A DNA stretch of 64,000 nt, from NCBI GenBank assembly GCA_963620595.1, contig CAVFAY010000002.1, positions 100,866 through 164,865 of the forward strand, given 5' to 3'. The position numbers and the translations under genes are program-made. The DNA is from Butyricicoccus_A sp963620595. GTDB lineage: Bacteria > Bacillota > Clostridia > Oscillospirales > Butyricicoccaceae. Below the pieces are notes generated by a model that saw nothing but the letters and a program-made list of their open reading frames with translations, made no database searches and was not told the DNA's origin. Below are positions 51,972 through 60,436 of this stretch, piece after piece (within the stretch, counting starts at the first letter, position 1; every line of letters begins with the position of its first letter).

Positions 51972-52184
51972 ATGATGCCATTGACATTTGCAACAGTTGG
52001 TGAGGAAAATACCATCGTGAAAATTGGCGGCAAGCCAGAGGTCAAGAAACATCTGGAAAATCTGGGCTTTGTTGTAGGAGGTACCGTAAAGGTTGTTTCT
52101 GCTATGGGTGGAAACCTGATCGTGAATGTAAAGGAAGCACGAGTTGGTATCAGCCAGGAAATGGCGCAAAAAATCATGATTTGA
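51972..52184 (+). CDS. feoA: FeoA family protein (first copy)
   Basis: A 70-residue SH3-like protein: MPLTFATVGEENTIVKIGGK, HLENLGFVVGGTVKVVSAMGG and NVKEARVGISQEMAQKIMI. FeoA-type proteins bind FeoB and support Fe(II) transport. Two ATG codons in tandem (51972, 51975) follow AAAGGAGGAG; either may be used. Confidence 0.9.
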   Translation: MMPLTFATVGEENTIVKIGGKPEVKKHLENLGFVVGGTVKVVSAMGGNLIVNVKEARVGISQEMAQKIMI

Positions 52185-52221
52185 TGCCTTCGCAAAATCA
52201 AAGGGAAAGGAGAACGCAAAG

Positions 52222-52440
52222 ATGACATTAAAAGAAGCAAAAATCGGCAGTACATACACCGTAGCTAAGATTACGGGTGCTGGTGCGATCAAGCGCCGCA
52301 TCATGGATATGGGCATTACCAAGGGCGTAGAAGTGTACATCCGTAAGGTTGCTCCGCTGGGGGATCCGGTAGAGATCACTGTTCGCGGTTATGAGCTGTC
52401 TCTCCGTAAGGAAGACGCTGAGATGATTGAAGTCAAGTAA
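52222..52440 (+). CDS. feoA: FeoA family protein (second copy)
   Basis: A 72-residue FeoA domain protein: LKEAKIGSTYTVAKITGAG, IKRRIMDMGITKGVEVYIRK, APLGDPVEITVRGYELSLRK. It fits the canonical FeoA better than the first copy. Paired feoA genes before feoB are common in Clostridia. AAAGGAG precedes the ATG. Confidence 0.92.
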   Translation: MTLKEAKIGSTYTVAKITGAGAIKRRIMDMGITKGVEVYIRKVAPLGDPVEITVRGYELSLRKEDAEMIEVK

Positions 52441-52535
52441 TCTAAAAAAATAGATTGGTTGAAAAAGAGTTTTGATTTTTGAAACGAGTGCCGAAAAAAG
52501 CGGTTTTATCGGTGCGCGTAGAAAGGAAATGAACG

Positions 52536-55046
52536 ATGAGTTTGACAATCGCCTTAGCCGGCAATCCGAACTGTGGTAAAACAACCCTGTTCAATGGTCT
52601 GACCGGTTCCAATCAGTTCGTCGGCAACTGGCCGGGCGTAACGGTTGAGAAAAAAGAGGGTAAGCTGAAGCAGCACAATGATGTTGTCATCACTGACCTT
52701 CCGGGCATTTACTCTCTTTCTCCGTATACGCTGGAGGAAGTAGTAGCAAGAAATTACCTGCTCGGTGAGCGTCCGGATGCTATTCTGAACATCATTGATG
52801 GCACCAACTTGGAGCGAAATCTGTACCTGACCACACAGCTGACCGAGCTGGGTATTCCGGTTGTTGTTGCGGTAAACATGATGGACATCGTCGAGAAGAA
52901 CGGCGATAAGATCAACATTGAGGAGCTTGGCAGAGAGCTGGGCTGTAAGGTGGTTCAGATCTCCGCACTTAAGGGCAGAGGCATCATGGAGGCTGCTGAA
53001 GCAGCAATCAATGCGGCAAAGAACGAAAAAACCATTCCGCAGCACACCTTCAGCGGTCCTGTTGAGCACGCACTGGCACACATTGAAGAGCTGGTTCTGC
53101 ACAATATGCCGGAAGAGCAGCAACGCTGGTATGCCATTAAGATCTTTGAGCGTGACAGCAAGGTTCTGGAACAGCTGAATCTGTCCGAGGATATTCTGGC
53201 ACACATTGAAAAAGACATTGAGGCAGCTGAGACTGAAGAAGATGATGACTCCGAGTCCATCATCACCAATGAGCGATACGTTTACATTGCATCCATCATC
53301 AAGGGCTGCTATAAAAAGGTATCCGCTGGCAAGCTGACAATTTCCGATAAGATTGATAGAATCGTAACCAACCGTATTTTGGCTCTGCCGATTTTCGCGG
53401 TTGTTATGTTCATTGTTTACTATGTATCCGTCACCACGGTTGGTACAGTGGCTACCGACTGGGCAAATGACGGCGTGTTCGGCGATGGCTGGCATCTGTT
53501 TGGCATCGGTTCCTCCGCTTACTCGGATGTAAACGATGAGTACACTGATGCTACTACCGTTGCAAACGGCTTCATCACTTATGAGTCCGAGCAGGGCGTA
53601 GACACCTCTGCTGTAGAAGCGGCTATGGATTCCGAGTCTGATGATTATGATCCGGAAGCTGCAAAGGCTGCTCTGACTGAGTTCGCTGCTTCTGTTCCGG
53701 CTGGCACTGAAGCGACCTACTCTGTAGAGGACGAAGAGACGCTGGCAACCGAGGATGAAACTGCTACGGTCGATGATCTGACTGCTGCAATGGAAGTCCT
53801 TGATAAGAACGGCTATGAGGCTCCGGATCCGGCAAGTTACGGCGTTTGGATTCCGGGCATTCCAACATTTATTGAAAATGCTTTGACCAGCATTGGTTGT
53901 GCAGATTGGCTGTCCGGCTTGATTCTGGACGGTATCGTTGCCGGTGTCGGCGCGGTTCTGGGCTTTGTGCCGCAGATGCTTGTTCTGTTCATCTTCCTGG
54001 CATTCTTGGAGGCTTGCGGCTACATGGCTCGTGTTGCCTTCATCATGGATCGTATCTTCCGTCGTTTTGGTCTGTCCGGCAAGTCCTTTATTCCGATTCT
54101 GATCGGTACCGGCTGCGGCGTTCCGGGCATTATGGCTTCTCGTACTATCGAAAACGAAAAAGACCGTCGTATGACCATCATGACCACGACCTTTATTCCG
54201 TGCGGCGCAAAGACTCCGTTCATCGCCATGGTTGCAGGTGCAATCTTCGGCGGCGCAGCATGGGTAGCAACCTCTGCTTACTTCCTGGGTATTGCAGCAA
54301 TTATTTGCTCCGGTATTATCCTGAAGAAGACCAAGATCTTTGAAGGCGATCCGGCTCCGTTCGTTATGGAGCTGCCGGCATATCATATGCCGACTGTAGG
54401 CACCGTTCTCCGCAGCATGTGGGAGCGCGGCTGGTCCTTCATCAAGAAGGCAGGCACAATTATCCTGCTGTCCACCATTCTCGTTTGGTTCCTGTCCTAC
54501 TTCGGATGGGTAGACGGCAGCTTTGGTATGTTGACCGAGGATCAGATCGACTGCTCGATCCTGGCTAAGGTTGGCAGCGCAATCTGCTGGATCTTCGCAC
54601 CGCTCGGCTTCGGCAACTGGCAGGCAACTGTCGCTTCCATCACTGGTCTGATTGCGAAGGAGAACATCGTAGGTACCATGGGTATCCTGTACGCTGGCGG
54701 CGCTGGCACGGTATACCAGAACATGGCAGCTACCTTCACGCTGGCAAGTGGCTATGCATTCCTGGCATTCAACCTGCTGTGTGCTCCGTGCTTCGCAGCA
54801 ATGGGTGCTATCCGTCGTGAGATGAACAACACCAAGTGGTTCCTCGGTGCAATTGGCTATCAGTGCGGTCTGGCTTATCTGGTAGGTCTGGTTGTTTATC
54901 AGATTTCCAGCCTGTTTGGCGGTGAGGGCTTCGGCATCGGCACCATCGTAGCTATCGTTGTTATCGTTGCATTCTTCTTCCTGCTGCTCCGTCCGACCAA
55001 GAAGACAGAAGTGAAGAAGAGCACGCTGGCGGTTGACGCAAAGTAA
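52536..55046 (+). CDS. feoB: Ferrous iron transporter FeoB with an acidic extracytoplasmic insert
   Basis: An 836-residue transporter. The N-terminal G domain shows GNPNCGKTTLFNGLTGSNQF, DLPGIYSL and VNMMD, followed by a GDI-like helical domain. The two Gate motifs are visible: LIGTGCGVPGIMASRTI with PCGAKTPFIAM, and LLCAPCFAAMGAIRREM. Between the first membrane helix and the next (about residues 310-447) lies an acidic insert of roughly 130 residues (AMDSESDDYDPEAAK, EDEETLATEDETATVDDLTA) absent from E. coli FeoB. It should face outside. Confidence 0.95.
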   Translation: MSLTIALAGNPNCGKTTLFNGLTGSNQFVGNWPGVTVEKKEGKLKQHNDVVITDLPGIYSLSPYTLEEVVARNYLLGERPDAILNIIDGTNLERNLYLTTQLTELGIPVVVAVNMMDIVEKNGDKINIEELGRELGCKVVQISALKGRGIMEAAEAAINAAKNEKTIPQHTFSGPVEHALAHIEELVLHNMPEEQQRWYAIKIFERDSKVLEQLNLSEDILAHIEKDIEAAETEEDDDSESIITNERYVYIASIIKGCYKKVSAGKLTISDKIDRIVTNRILALPIFAVVMFIVYYVSVTTVGTVATDWANDGVFGDGWHLFGIGSSAYSDVNDEYTDATTVANGFITYESEQGVDTSAVEAAMDSESDDYDPEAAKAALTEFAASVPAGTEATYSVEDEETLATEDETATVDDLTAAMEVLDKNGYEAPDPASYGVWIPGIPTFIENALTSIGCADWLSGLILDGIVAGVGAVLGFVPQMLVLFIFLAFLEACGYMARVAFIMDRIFRRFGLSGKSFIPILIGTGCGVPGIMASRTIENEKDRRMTIMTTTFIPCGAKTPFIAMVAGAIFGGAAWVATSAYFLGIAAIICSGIILKKTKIFEGDPAPFVMELPAYHMPTVGTVLRSMWERGWSFIKKAGTIILLSTILVWFLSYFGWVDGSFGMLTEDQIDCSILAKVGSAICWIFAPLGFGNWQATVASITGLIAKENIVGTMGILYAGGAGTVYQNMAATFTLASGYAFLAFNLLCAPCFAAMGAIRREMNNTKWFLGAIGYQCGLAYLVGLVVYQISSLFGGEGFGIGTIVAIVVIVAFFFLLLRPTKKTEVKKSTLAVDAK

Positions 55047-55087
55047 ATTTCGTGCGAAAATAATACTGGATCAAAGGAGGAAGTATA

Positions 55088-55096
55088 ATGACCTGA
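55088..55096 (+). promoter_or_regulatory. Minimal upstream reading frame (Met-Thr-stop)
   Basis: ATG-ACC-TGA sits at ideal distance from AAAGGAGG (55073-55080). The real gene start is ATG 55100, in the same frame, four bases after this stop. Ribosomes would start here, stop and reinitiate, or the frame is a relic of a longer N-terminus cut by a TGA. Confidence 0.45.
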
Positions 55097-55099
55097 CTC

Positions 55100-55285
55100 A
55101 TGGAAAACCTTGGCACTATCGCTGTGCTTATTGTATTGGTTCTCATCGTAGCGGCTATTGTCCACAAGCTGTATTCGGACAATAAGAAAGGCATTCATTC
55201 CTGCGGCGGTCACTGCGGAGGAGGTTGCCCGGGGTGCTCATCCTGCGGCGGCAGTTGTTCCTCTTGCTCTGCGCACAAGAAATAA
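55100..55285 (+). CDS. FeoB-associated Cys-rich membrane protein
   Basis: A 61-residue protein: one membrane helix (MENLGTIAVLIVLVLIVAAI) and a cytosolic or surface tail with eight Cys in Gly/Ser/Cys repeats (CGGHCGGGCPGCSSCGG). This is the short protein found after feoB in many Firmicutes, thought to support Feo function or bind iron. Translation signal is unusual (see upstream Met-Thr-stop frame). Confidence 0.85.
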   Translation: MENLGTIAVLIVLVLIVAAIVHKLYSDNKKGIHSCGGHCGGGCPGCSSCGGSCSSCSAHKK

Positions 55286-55311
55286 ACAATGCTGATACAG
55301 CATAAAACCAC

Positions 55312-55347
55312 AAGACGGCATGGGATTTCCTATGCCGTCTTTTTTTC
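55312..55347 (+). terminator. Terminator of the feo operon
   Basis: AAGACGGCATGGG pairs with CCTATGCCGTCTT and runs into TTTTTT. Confidence 0.85.
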
Positions 55348-55482
55348 GTGCTTGTATGAAAATGGTATATTTGCAAAAAACGCGCGAAAAAACGTCCAAA
55401 AACAGACAATAATACTGCTTCTGGACGTATCGTACAAAAATATTTGGATAAACCTTGCTATTGTTGGTGAAAAATGATATAA

Positions 55483-56223
55483 TTAAGCCTGCGAGGAGTC
55501 GAAAGACGGCGCGACAGAGCCGCGAGCCTTCTGCGCGAGCTGCTGTGCGGTGCGCGGAGGCGTGTGTGCGCGCGTGAGCGTGTCCTCATCACGGCGGCTT
55601 GCTTCCAAACGGTAAATGCGGAAACCCTCCTTTGAGAATTTTTCTTCGTATTCCGTCATAATATTTTCTTGATCGCTGTTGTGCAGATCCAGACAAATAT
55701 TCTGAATCAGCCAGCCGTAGCTACACATCTCTTCCAGTGTGAACTCGAACAGATGCTGATTGTCGGTCTTAAAATGAACCTGACCGTTTTTGGCGAGCAC
55801 ACAGTCGTACAGAGCCAAGAAATTGGCATGGGTCAGACGGCGCTTGCGCTGGCGGTTCGGCGGCCACGGATCAGAGAAATTGAGGTAAATGCGGTCAATT
55901 TCTCCATCGGCAAAGATGTCGGTCAAACCGGCGGCATCGAAGTCCAAAAACTGGAGGTTCGGGAGCTTGAGTTCCATGGCCTTTTCGGTTGCCATAATCA
56001 GTGCGCCTTCCTCGCGTTCGATGGCGAGATAATTGATGTCTGGATTCTGACGGGCAGTTTCAATGATGAAACGACCTTTGCCACAGCCGATTTCCAGATG
56101 AAGCGGGTTGGTGTTGCCAAACAGCGCACGCCACTGCCCCTTGTGCTGTTCCGGATCGGAGACCAGCACCGGCGCACAGTTTGCCAGACGGGTGTCCAGA
56201 TTCTTTTTCTTTCTCATCCGCAT
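55483..56223 (-). CDS. trmB: tRNA (guanine(46)-N7)-methyltransferase
   Basis: A 246-residue enzyme making m7G46 in tRNA variable loops. It has the SAM motif HLEIGCGKGRFIIETA and the TrmB hallmark LNFSDPWPPNRQRKRRL, then YDCVLAKNGQVHFKTDNQ. The C-terminal tail (residues 215-246) is an Arg/Ala/Thr-rich extension beyond the family core. AAAGGAG lies before ATG 56223. Convergent with the feo operon. Confidence 0.93.
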   Translation of the reverse strand: MRMRKKKNLDTRLANCAPVLVSDPEQHKGQWRALFGNTNPLHLEIGCGKGRFIIETARQNPDINYLAIEREEGALIMATEKAMELKLPNLQFLDFDAAGLTDIFADGEIDRIYLNFSDPWPPNRQRKRRLTHANFLALYDCVLAKNGQVHFKTDNQHLFEFTLEEMCSYGWLIQNICLDLHNSDQENIMTEYEEKFSKEGFRIYRLEASRRDEDTLTRAHTPPRTAQQLAQKARGSVAPSFDSSQA

Positions 56224-56339
56224 AGGGAATACTCTCCTTTGATAATCATGTCAAATATACGGTTTTTCTGTAATGATTATAGCGGAATTATCGTAAAAAT
56301 GCAATTCGTTTGCAAAATAAATAGAGATAGGGTGTTATT

Positions 56340-57851
56340 ATGTTTCAGAGATCTAGTGGTGTTGTTCTGCATATTTCTTCCCTTCCGTCTCCATATGGTA
56401 TCGGAACCTTGGGAAAGGATGCATATGATTTTGTAGATTTTCTGCGTGACGGCGGTCAGACCTATTGGCAGGTTTTGCCGCTCGGACAGACCGGTTTTGG
56501 TGACAGTCCGTACCAGTGCTTCTCCGCAGCCGCAGGCAATCCATATTTTATTGATTTGGATATGCTCAAAGACATGGGACTGCTTAGCGAGCAGGATTTG
56601 CACGATGCCGATGTCGGACACAATCCAGATCGTGTAGACTATGAGCTGCTGGCACAGACGCGCCTGCCGATTTTGCATCGCGCCTTTGATCGCGCACAGG
56701 AATCCATGATTCAGATGGGTAAGATGGATGCATTTCGCCGAGAGAATAAAGATTGGGTGGAAGACTATGCCATGTTCATGACACTCAAAAAGCATTTTGA
56801 CCAGAAGGCTCTGTGGGATTGGGACGATACTGCCATCAAGCATAGAGATCCGGAGGCAATGCGCAAATATTCATTTGAACTCAAACATGAAATTGATTTT
56901 TATGTGTTCATGCAATATCTGTTTTTTGCACAGTGGGAAAAGCTGCGTGCCTATGCTAACAAGCAGGGCATTCAGATTATCGGTGATATTCCGATTTATG
57001 TTTCGCCGGACAGCTGTGATGTGTGGGCACATCCGGAGATGTTCCAAGTAGACGGCGATCTGAAGCCGCATGGTGTCGCTGGTGTTCCGCCGGATTACTA
57101 TTCTGCAACCGGTCAGCTGTGGGGCAATCCGACCTATAATTGGAAGGTCATTGAGGATGACGGATTCAAGTGGTGGATCTGGCGCGTGCGCCGCAATCTG
57201 GCTCTGTTTGATGTCACTCGTATTGACCATTTCCGCGGCTTCCAGGCGTACTGGGAAGTGCCGGAGGGTGAAGATACTGCCATCAACGGAAAGTGGAAGA
57301 AGGGCCCGCGTATGAAGCTGTTTAAGGCAATTCGTGCGGCACTGGGCGACGTACCGATTATCGCAGAAGATCTCGGAGATATTGACGATGCAGTGCGCAA
57401 GTTCCTCAAGAAGAGCGGCTATCCGGGAATGCGCGTGATGATTTTCGGTATGCGTGCGGATGAGAACAACGATCATATTCCGTTCAACTGGCCGAAGAAC
57501 TGCGTAGGCTACACCTCAACGCACGATTCGGAAACCGTTGTCGAACAATTTATGGATAAGTGCAGCGATGCAGACCGCGATGTTATGCGCGAATATCTAC
57601 GCACATCGGACAGAGAGCCACTTGGTTGGAGTGCTATTCGCACGGCATTTGCCGCTCCATGCGACATTGCCATGACGACGATGCAGGATTTGCTGTCTCT
57701 GGGTGCTGACGCGCGCATGAATACGCCGTCCACGCTGGGGGGAAACTGGAGCTGGCGTGTCCGTCGCGATGCCATCAATAAGGATGTCTCCGGCTTCTTG
57801 CGCCGCGCGACCTATGGCGGAAAGCGTCTGAATCCGCTGACACAGAGATAA
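56340..57851 (+). CDS. malQ: 4-alpha-glucanotransferase
   Basis: A 503-residue GH77 amylomaltase transferring maltodextrin segments between glucans. Motifs: SGVVLHISSLPSPYGIGTLG, PLGQTGFGDSPYQCFSAAAG, the nucleophile Asp in DVTRIDHFRGFQAYW, the acid Glu in PIIAEDLGDID and GYTSTHDSETVVEQF. It is full length. The only maltodextrin gene in the window; the HAD gene follows 20 bases later and may be cotranscribed. Confidence 0.95.
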   Translation: MFQRSSGVVLHISSLPSPYGIGTLGKDAYDFVDFLRDGGQTYWQVLPLGQTGFGDSPYQCFSAAAGNPYFIDLDMLKDMGLLSEQDLHDADVGHNPDRVDYELLAQTRLPILHRAFDRAQESMIQMGKMDAFRRENKDWVEDYAMFMTLKKHFDQKALWDWDDTAIKHRDPEAMRKYSFELKHEIDFYVFMQYLFFAQWEKLRAYANKQGIQIIGDIPIYVSPDSCDVWAHPEMFQVDGDLKPHGVAGVPPDYYSATGQLWGNPTYNWKVIEDDGFKWWIWRVRRNLALFDVTRIDHFRGFQAYWEVPEGEDTAINGKWKKGPRMKLFKAIRAALGDVPIIAEDLGDIDDAVRKFLKKSGYPGMRVMIFGMRADENNDHIPFNWPKNCVGYTSTHDSETVVEQFMDKCSDADRDVMREYLRTSDREPLGWSAIRTAFAAPCDIAMTTMQDLLSLGADARMNTPSTLGGNWSWRVRRDAINKDVSGFLRRATYGGKRLNPLTQR

Positions 57852-57871
57852 ACGAAAGAAGGACGTCATTT

Positions 57872-58525
57872 TTGAAACAAGCAGTGATTTTTGATTTGGA
57901 TGGGACTTTACTCAATACGTTGGGCGACCTGCGGGCGGCGACAAACCATGCATTGGCTGTGCGCGGATTGGCACCGCGTTCCATGGATGAGATCCGACAC
58001 TTTGTCGGCAACGGCATTCGCCTGCTCATTTGTCGGGCGATGCCGGAAGGAACATCGGATGCAGAAATAGATGCTGCGTTGGAGGATTTTAAAGCGTACT
58101 ATGCGGCACATATTCACGACCGTACCGTGCCGTATGACGGCATTCCACAGCTGCTCACAGCGCTGAGAAAACGCGGCATGAAAGTGGCAGTGCTGTCTAA
58201 TAAGATTGATTCTGCTTCACAAGAGCTGATTGAGTATTTCTTTCCGGGTAAGGCAGATGTGGTTTTTGGCGAGCATGTCGGCGTGCCGCGCAAGCCGGAT
58301 CCGACATCCTGTCGGATGGTGATGCAGCAGCTGGATGTGCAGCCGGAGCAGGTACTGTATGTTGGAGATTCGGGAACCGATATGCAGACGGCAAAAAATG
58401 CCGGATTATATGCTGTCGGTGTGACATGGGGATTTCGCAGCCGAGAGGTGCTAACGGAAAATGGCGCGGATGTCCTTGTGGACAGTCCTGCACAGATTCT
58501 CCAGATCGTCGATTCCAAATTGTAA
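57872..58525 (+). CDS. HAD family hydrolase, phosphoglycolate-phosphatase-like
   Basis: A 217-residue HAD phosphatase with a cap domain. It shows VIFDLDGTLLNTLGDLRAAT (motif I), VAVLSNKID (II), PRKPDPTSCR (III, Lys) and VGDSGTDMQTAKNAG (IV). It resembles Gph/PGP phosphatases; substrate unproved. It starts at TTG 57872, after an AAGAAGGA site, 20 bases after malQ. Confidence 0.88.
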   Translation: MKQAVIFDLDGTLLNTLGDLRAATNHALAVRGLAPRSMDEIRHFVGNGIRLLICRAMPEGTSDAEIDAALEDFKAYYAAHIHDRTVPYDGIPQLLTALRKRGMKVAVLSNKIDSASQELIEYFFPGKADVVFGEHVGVPRKPDPTSCRMVMQQLDVQPEQVLYVGDSGTDMQTAKNAGLYAVGVTWGFRSREVLTENGADVLVDSPAQILQIVDSKL

Positions 58526-58544
58526 ATCGAGCAAAACGCTTGTC

Positions 58545-58580
58545 GGCGCAGCTTCGGAGTGGGAAGCTGCGCCGATTTTT
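58545..58580 (+). terminator. Terminator after the HAD gene
   Basis: GGCGCAGCTTC / GAAGCTGCGCC, an 11-bp perfect stem, followed by GATTTTT. Confidence 0.85.
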
Positions 58581-58618
58581 CGTGTAAAAAGTTTTTTTAA
58601 AAAACTTTCAAAATTTTG

Positions 58619-58647
58619 TTGACAAAATGGGTGTCATCGCGTATAAT
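58619..58647 (+). promoter_or_regulatory. Promoter of tRNA-Gly
   Basis: Perfect TTGACA (58619-58624) and TATAAT (58642-58647), 17-base spacer, 44 bases before the tRNA. Confidence 0.85.
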
Positions 58648-58691
58648 AAATATCGTTGTCGGGGAACAGACGACAGACAAAAACAAAATAT

Positions 58692-58767
58692 GCGGATGTA
58701 GCTCATCTGGTAGAGCGCCACCTTGCCAAGGTGGAGGTAGCGAGTTCGAGCCTCGTCATCCGCTCCA
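58692..58767 (+). tRNA. tRNA-Gly (anticodon GCC)
   Basis: A 76-base cloverleaf: acceptor GCGGATG / CATCCGC, D arm with AGCTCATCTGGTAGAGC, anticodon stem CCACC / GGTGG around loop TTGCCAA with anticodon GCC (58725-58727), T arm with GTTCGAGCC, discriminator T and encoded CCA. The terminator GGACAG / CTGTC followed by TTTTTTT lies at 58776-58804. Confidence 0.95.
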
Positions 58768-58775
58768 GGGTTTAG

Positions 58776-58805
58776 GACAGTCAAGAAATTGGCTGTCTTT
58801 TTTTG
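58776..58805 (+). terminator. Terminator of tRNA-Gly
   Basis: GGACAG and GCTGTC pair across an 11-base loop, followed by seven T. Confidence 0.7.
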
Positions 58806-58823
58806 TGTCTCGAGAGACATAAA

Positions 58824-58858
58824 AAGCAACCGCTCTATAAAAAATAGAACGGCTGCTC
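58824..58858 (-). terminator. Terminator of the malic enzyme gene
   Basis: Reading leftward, GCAGCCGTTCTAT pairs with ATAGAGCGGTTGC, then TTTTTATG. Confidence 0.75.
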
Positions 58859-58869
58859 CATACAATATC

Positions 58870-60042
58870 TTAGATTCTTGCTACACCGCTGTCACGTGCT
58901 GCCTGAGCAACAGCTGCTGCAACGGCATCACGAACGCGCGGATCAAATGCCTTCGGCATGATGTACTGTGCGTTCAGCTCTTCATCGCTGACAACATTGG
59001 CAATGGCATATGCTGCGGCGATTTTCATTTCTTCGTTAATATCCGAAGCACGAACGTCCAGCGCACCGCGGAATACACCAGGGAAGGCGAGGACGTTGTT
59101 GATCTGGTTCGGATAATCCGAGCGGCCACAGCCGACAACAGCGGCACCGGCCTCCAGTGCGTCCTCCGGCATGATTTCCGGTGTCGGATTTGCCATCGGG
59201 AATACCATCGGATCCTTTGCCATGGTGCGAACCATATCCTTGGTCAGAACATTCGGTGCGGACATGCCGAAGAAAATATCTGCGCCCGGCAAGACATCAG
59301 CCAGCGTGCCGCGCTTGTTCTCCGGATTGGTAATCGTTGCCATATATGCCTGCTCCGAATTCATCTGCTCGCAGCCCTCATACAGAGCGCCGAACTTATC
59401 GCACATGATCACGTTCTTCAGCCCCATGCTGACAAGCAGCTTGGTCACGGCGATAGCGGCAGCACCGGCACCGTTGACAACCATCTTGATGTCAGACAGC
59501 TTGCGGCCGGTCAGGCGGCATGCGTTAATCATTGCGGCAGCACAGCAGATTGCAGTTCCGTGCTGGTCATCATGGAATACCGGAATATCGCAGCGTTCCT
59601 TGAGCTTGCGCTCGATTTCAAAGCAGCGCGGTGCTGCAATATCTTCCAGATTGATACCGCCAAACGAACCGGAAATCAAAGCGACTGTATTGACAAATTC
59701 ATCGACGTCCTTTGTCTTGACACAGAGAGGGAATGCATCGACACCGCCGAATTCCTTAAACAGAGCGCATTTGCCTTCCATAACCGGCATACCTGCTTCC
59801 GGACCAATATCACCCAGTCCCAGAACAGCGGAACCGTCAGTAATGACAGCTACCAGATTGTGACGGCGCGTATACACATAGCTCAGATCGACATCTTTCT
59901 GAATTTCCAGACACGGCTGGGCAACGCCTGGGGTGTATGCAATCGACAAATCGTCTGCATTTTCTACCTTGCAGCGAGAAATGACTTCAATCTTGCCCTT
60001 CCAATCGCGATGGGCCTGTAATGCTCTTTCTTTCTGATCCAT
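58870..60042 (-). CDS. NAD(P)-dependent malic enzyme
   Basis: A 390-residue oxidative decarboxylase of the short bacterial type, converting malate to pyruvate. It has LSIAYTPGVAQPCLEIQKD, VAVITDGSAVLGLGDIGPEA, the metal-site region VFHDDQHGTAICCAAAMINA and the NAD-binding NGAGAAAIAVTKLL. ATG 60042 follows GGAGG by five bases; an in-frame extension to 60105 lacks a ribosome site. Upstream, TACAAT at about 60085 is a possible -10 box. Confidence 0.92.
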   Translation of the reverse strand: MDQKERALQAHRDWKGKIEVISRCKVENADDLSIAYTPGVAQPCLEIQKDVDLSYVYTRRHNLVAVITDGSAVLGLGDIGPEAGMPVMEGKCALFKEFGGVDAFPLCVKTKDVDEFVNTVALISGSFGGINLEDIAAPRCFEIERKLKERCDIPVFHDDQHGTAICCAAAMINACRLTGRKLSDIKMVVNGAGAAAIAVTKLLVSMGLKNVIMCDKFGALYEGCEQMNSEQAYMATITNPENKRGTLADVLPGADIFFGMSAPNVLTKDMVRTMAKDPMVFPMANPTPEIMPEDALEAGAAVVGCGRSDYPNQINNVLAFPGVFRGALDVRASDINEEMKIAAAYAIANVVSDEELNAQYIMPKAFDPRVRDAVAAAVAQAARDSGVARI

Positions 60043-60436
60043 AATGACCTCCACGGATTCATATTTTCTGATTCTTTTATTGTACCACTGTATCCTTGGA
60101 AACACAAACGCTATTTTTCACAATCTCTGTTACAGTTTATTCACAACTCTGTCATAAATTCTTTACGACAGAGTGAGGATTCCTTCATAATTTTTCGGTA
60201 AAATAAAACCATCGAAAGCACAGAAGACAATGTACTAACTGCTCGCTCACATTGTCATCGCTCCACGGCGAGCAGACTAAAAGCACCTGCATCATGAATG
60301 CAGTCTCTATATACCTTTCTTTCCCCTTTTTATTTTGAACTTTCCACTCTTTTTCTATTCTTTTATTCACCCTTTCTACCGCAAATACCCAGTTGAGCCG
60401 GATGCAGGAACATCCGGCTCAACATCTTTTTTATGC
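60043..60436. other. Intergenic region with nested inverted repeats, no gene
   Basis: Contains CTCTGTC / GACAGAG (60147-60173), CTGCTCGC / GCGAGCAG, ACAATG / CATTGT and CTGCAT / ATGCAG (60225-60305), and a strong rightward terminator at 60392. A leftward frame at 60185-60370 has no properly spaced ribosome site. A rightward small RNA is possible. Confidence 0.5.
60392..60432 (+). terminator. Rightward intrinsic terminator with no upstream gene
   Basis: GTTGAGCCGGATG / CATCCGGCTCAAC, a 13-bp perfect stem, is followed by ATCTTTTTT on the + strand. On the - strand there is no T-run after it, although it also lies just after the MATE stop codon. Confidence 0.75.

Noticed and set aside
52554..54386. 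A 610-codon leftward frame opposite feoB
   Set aside because: Antisense shadow of feoB, whose G domain and Gate motifs are clear.
55088..55285. In-frame TGA as a selenocysteine codon in the feoB-associated protein
   Set aside because: No SECIS-like hairpin directly after the TGA and the downstream ATG gives a complete family-like protein.
58789..60021. A 410-codon rightward frame opposite the malic enzyme
   Set aside because: Shadow of the malic enzyme gene.
60185..60370. A 61-codon leftward frame between malic enzyme and MATE genes
   Set aside because: The only purine-rich stretch touches its GTG start with no spacing, and the peptide has no recognisable feature.
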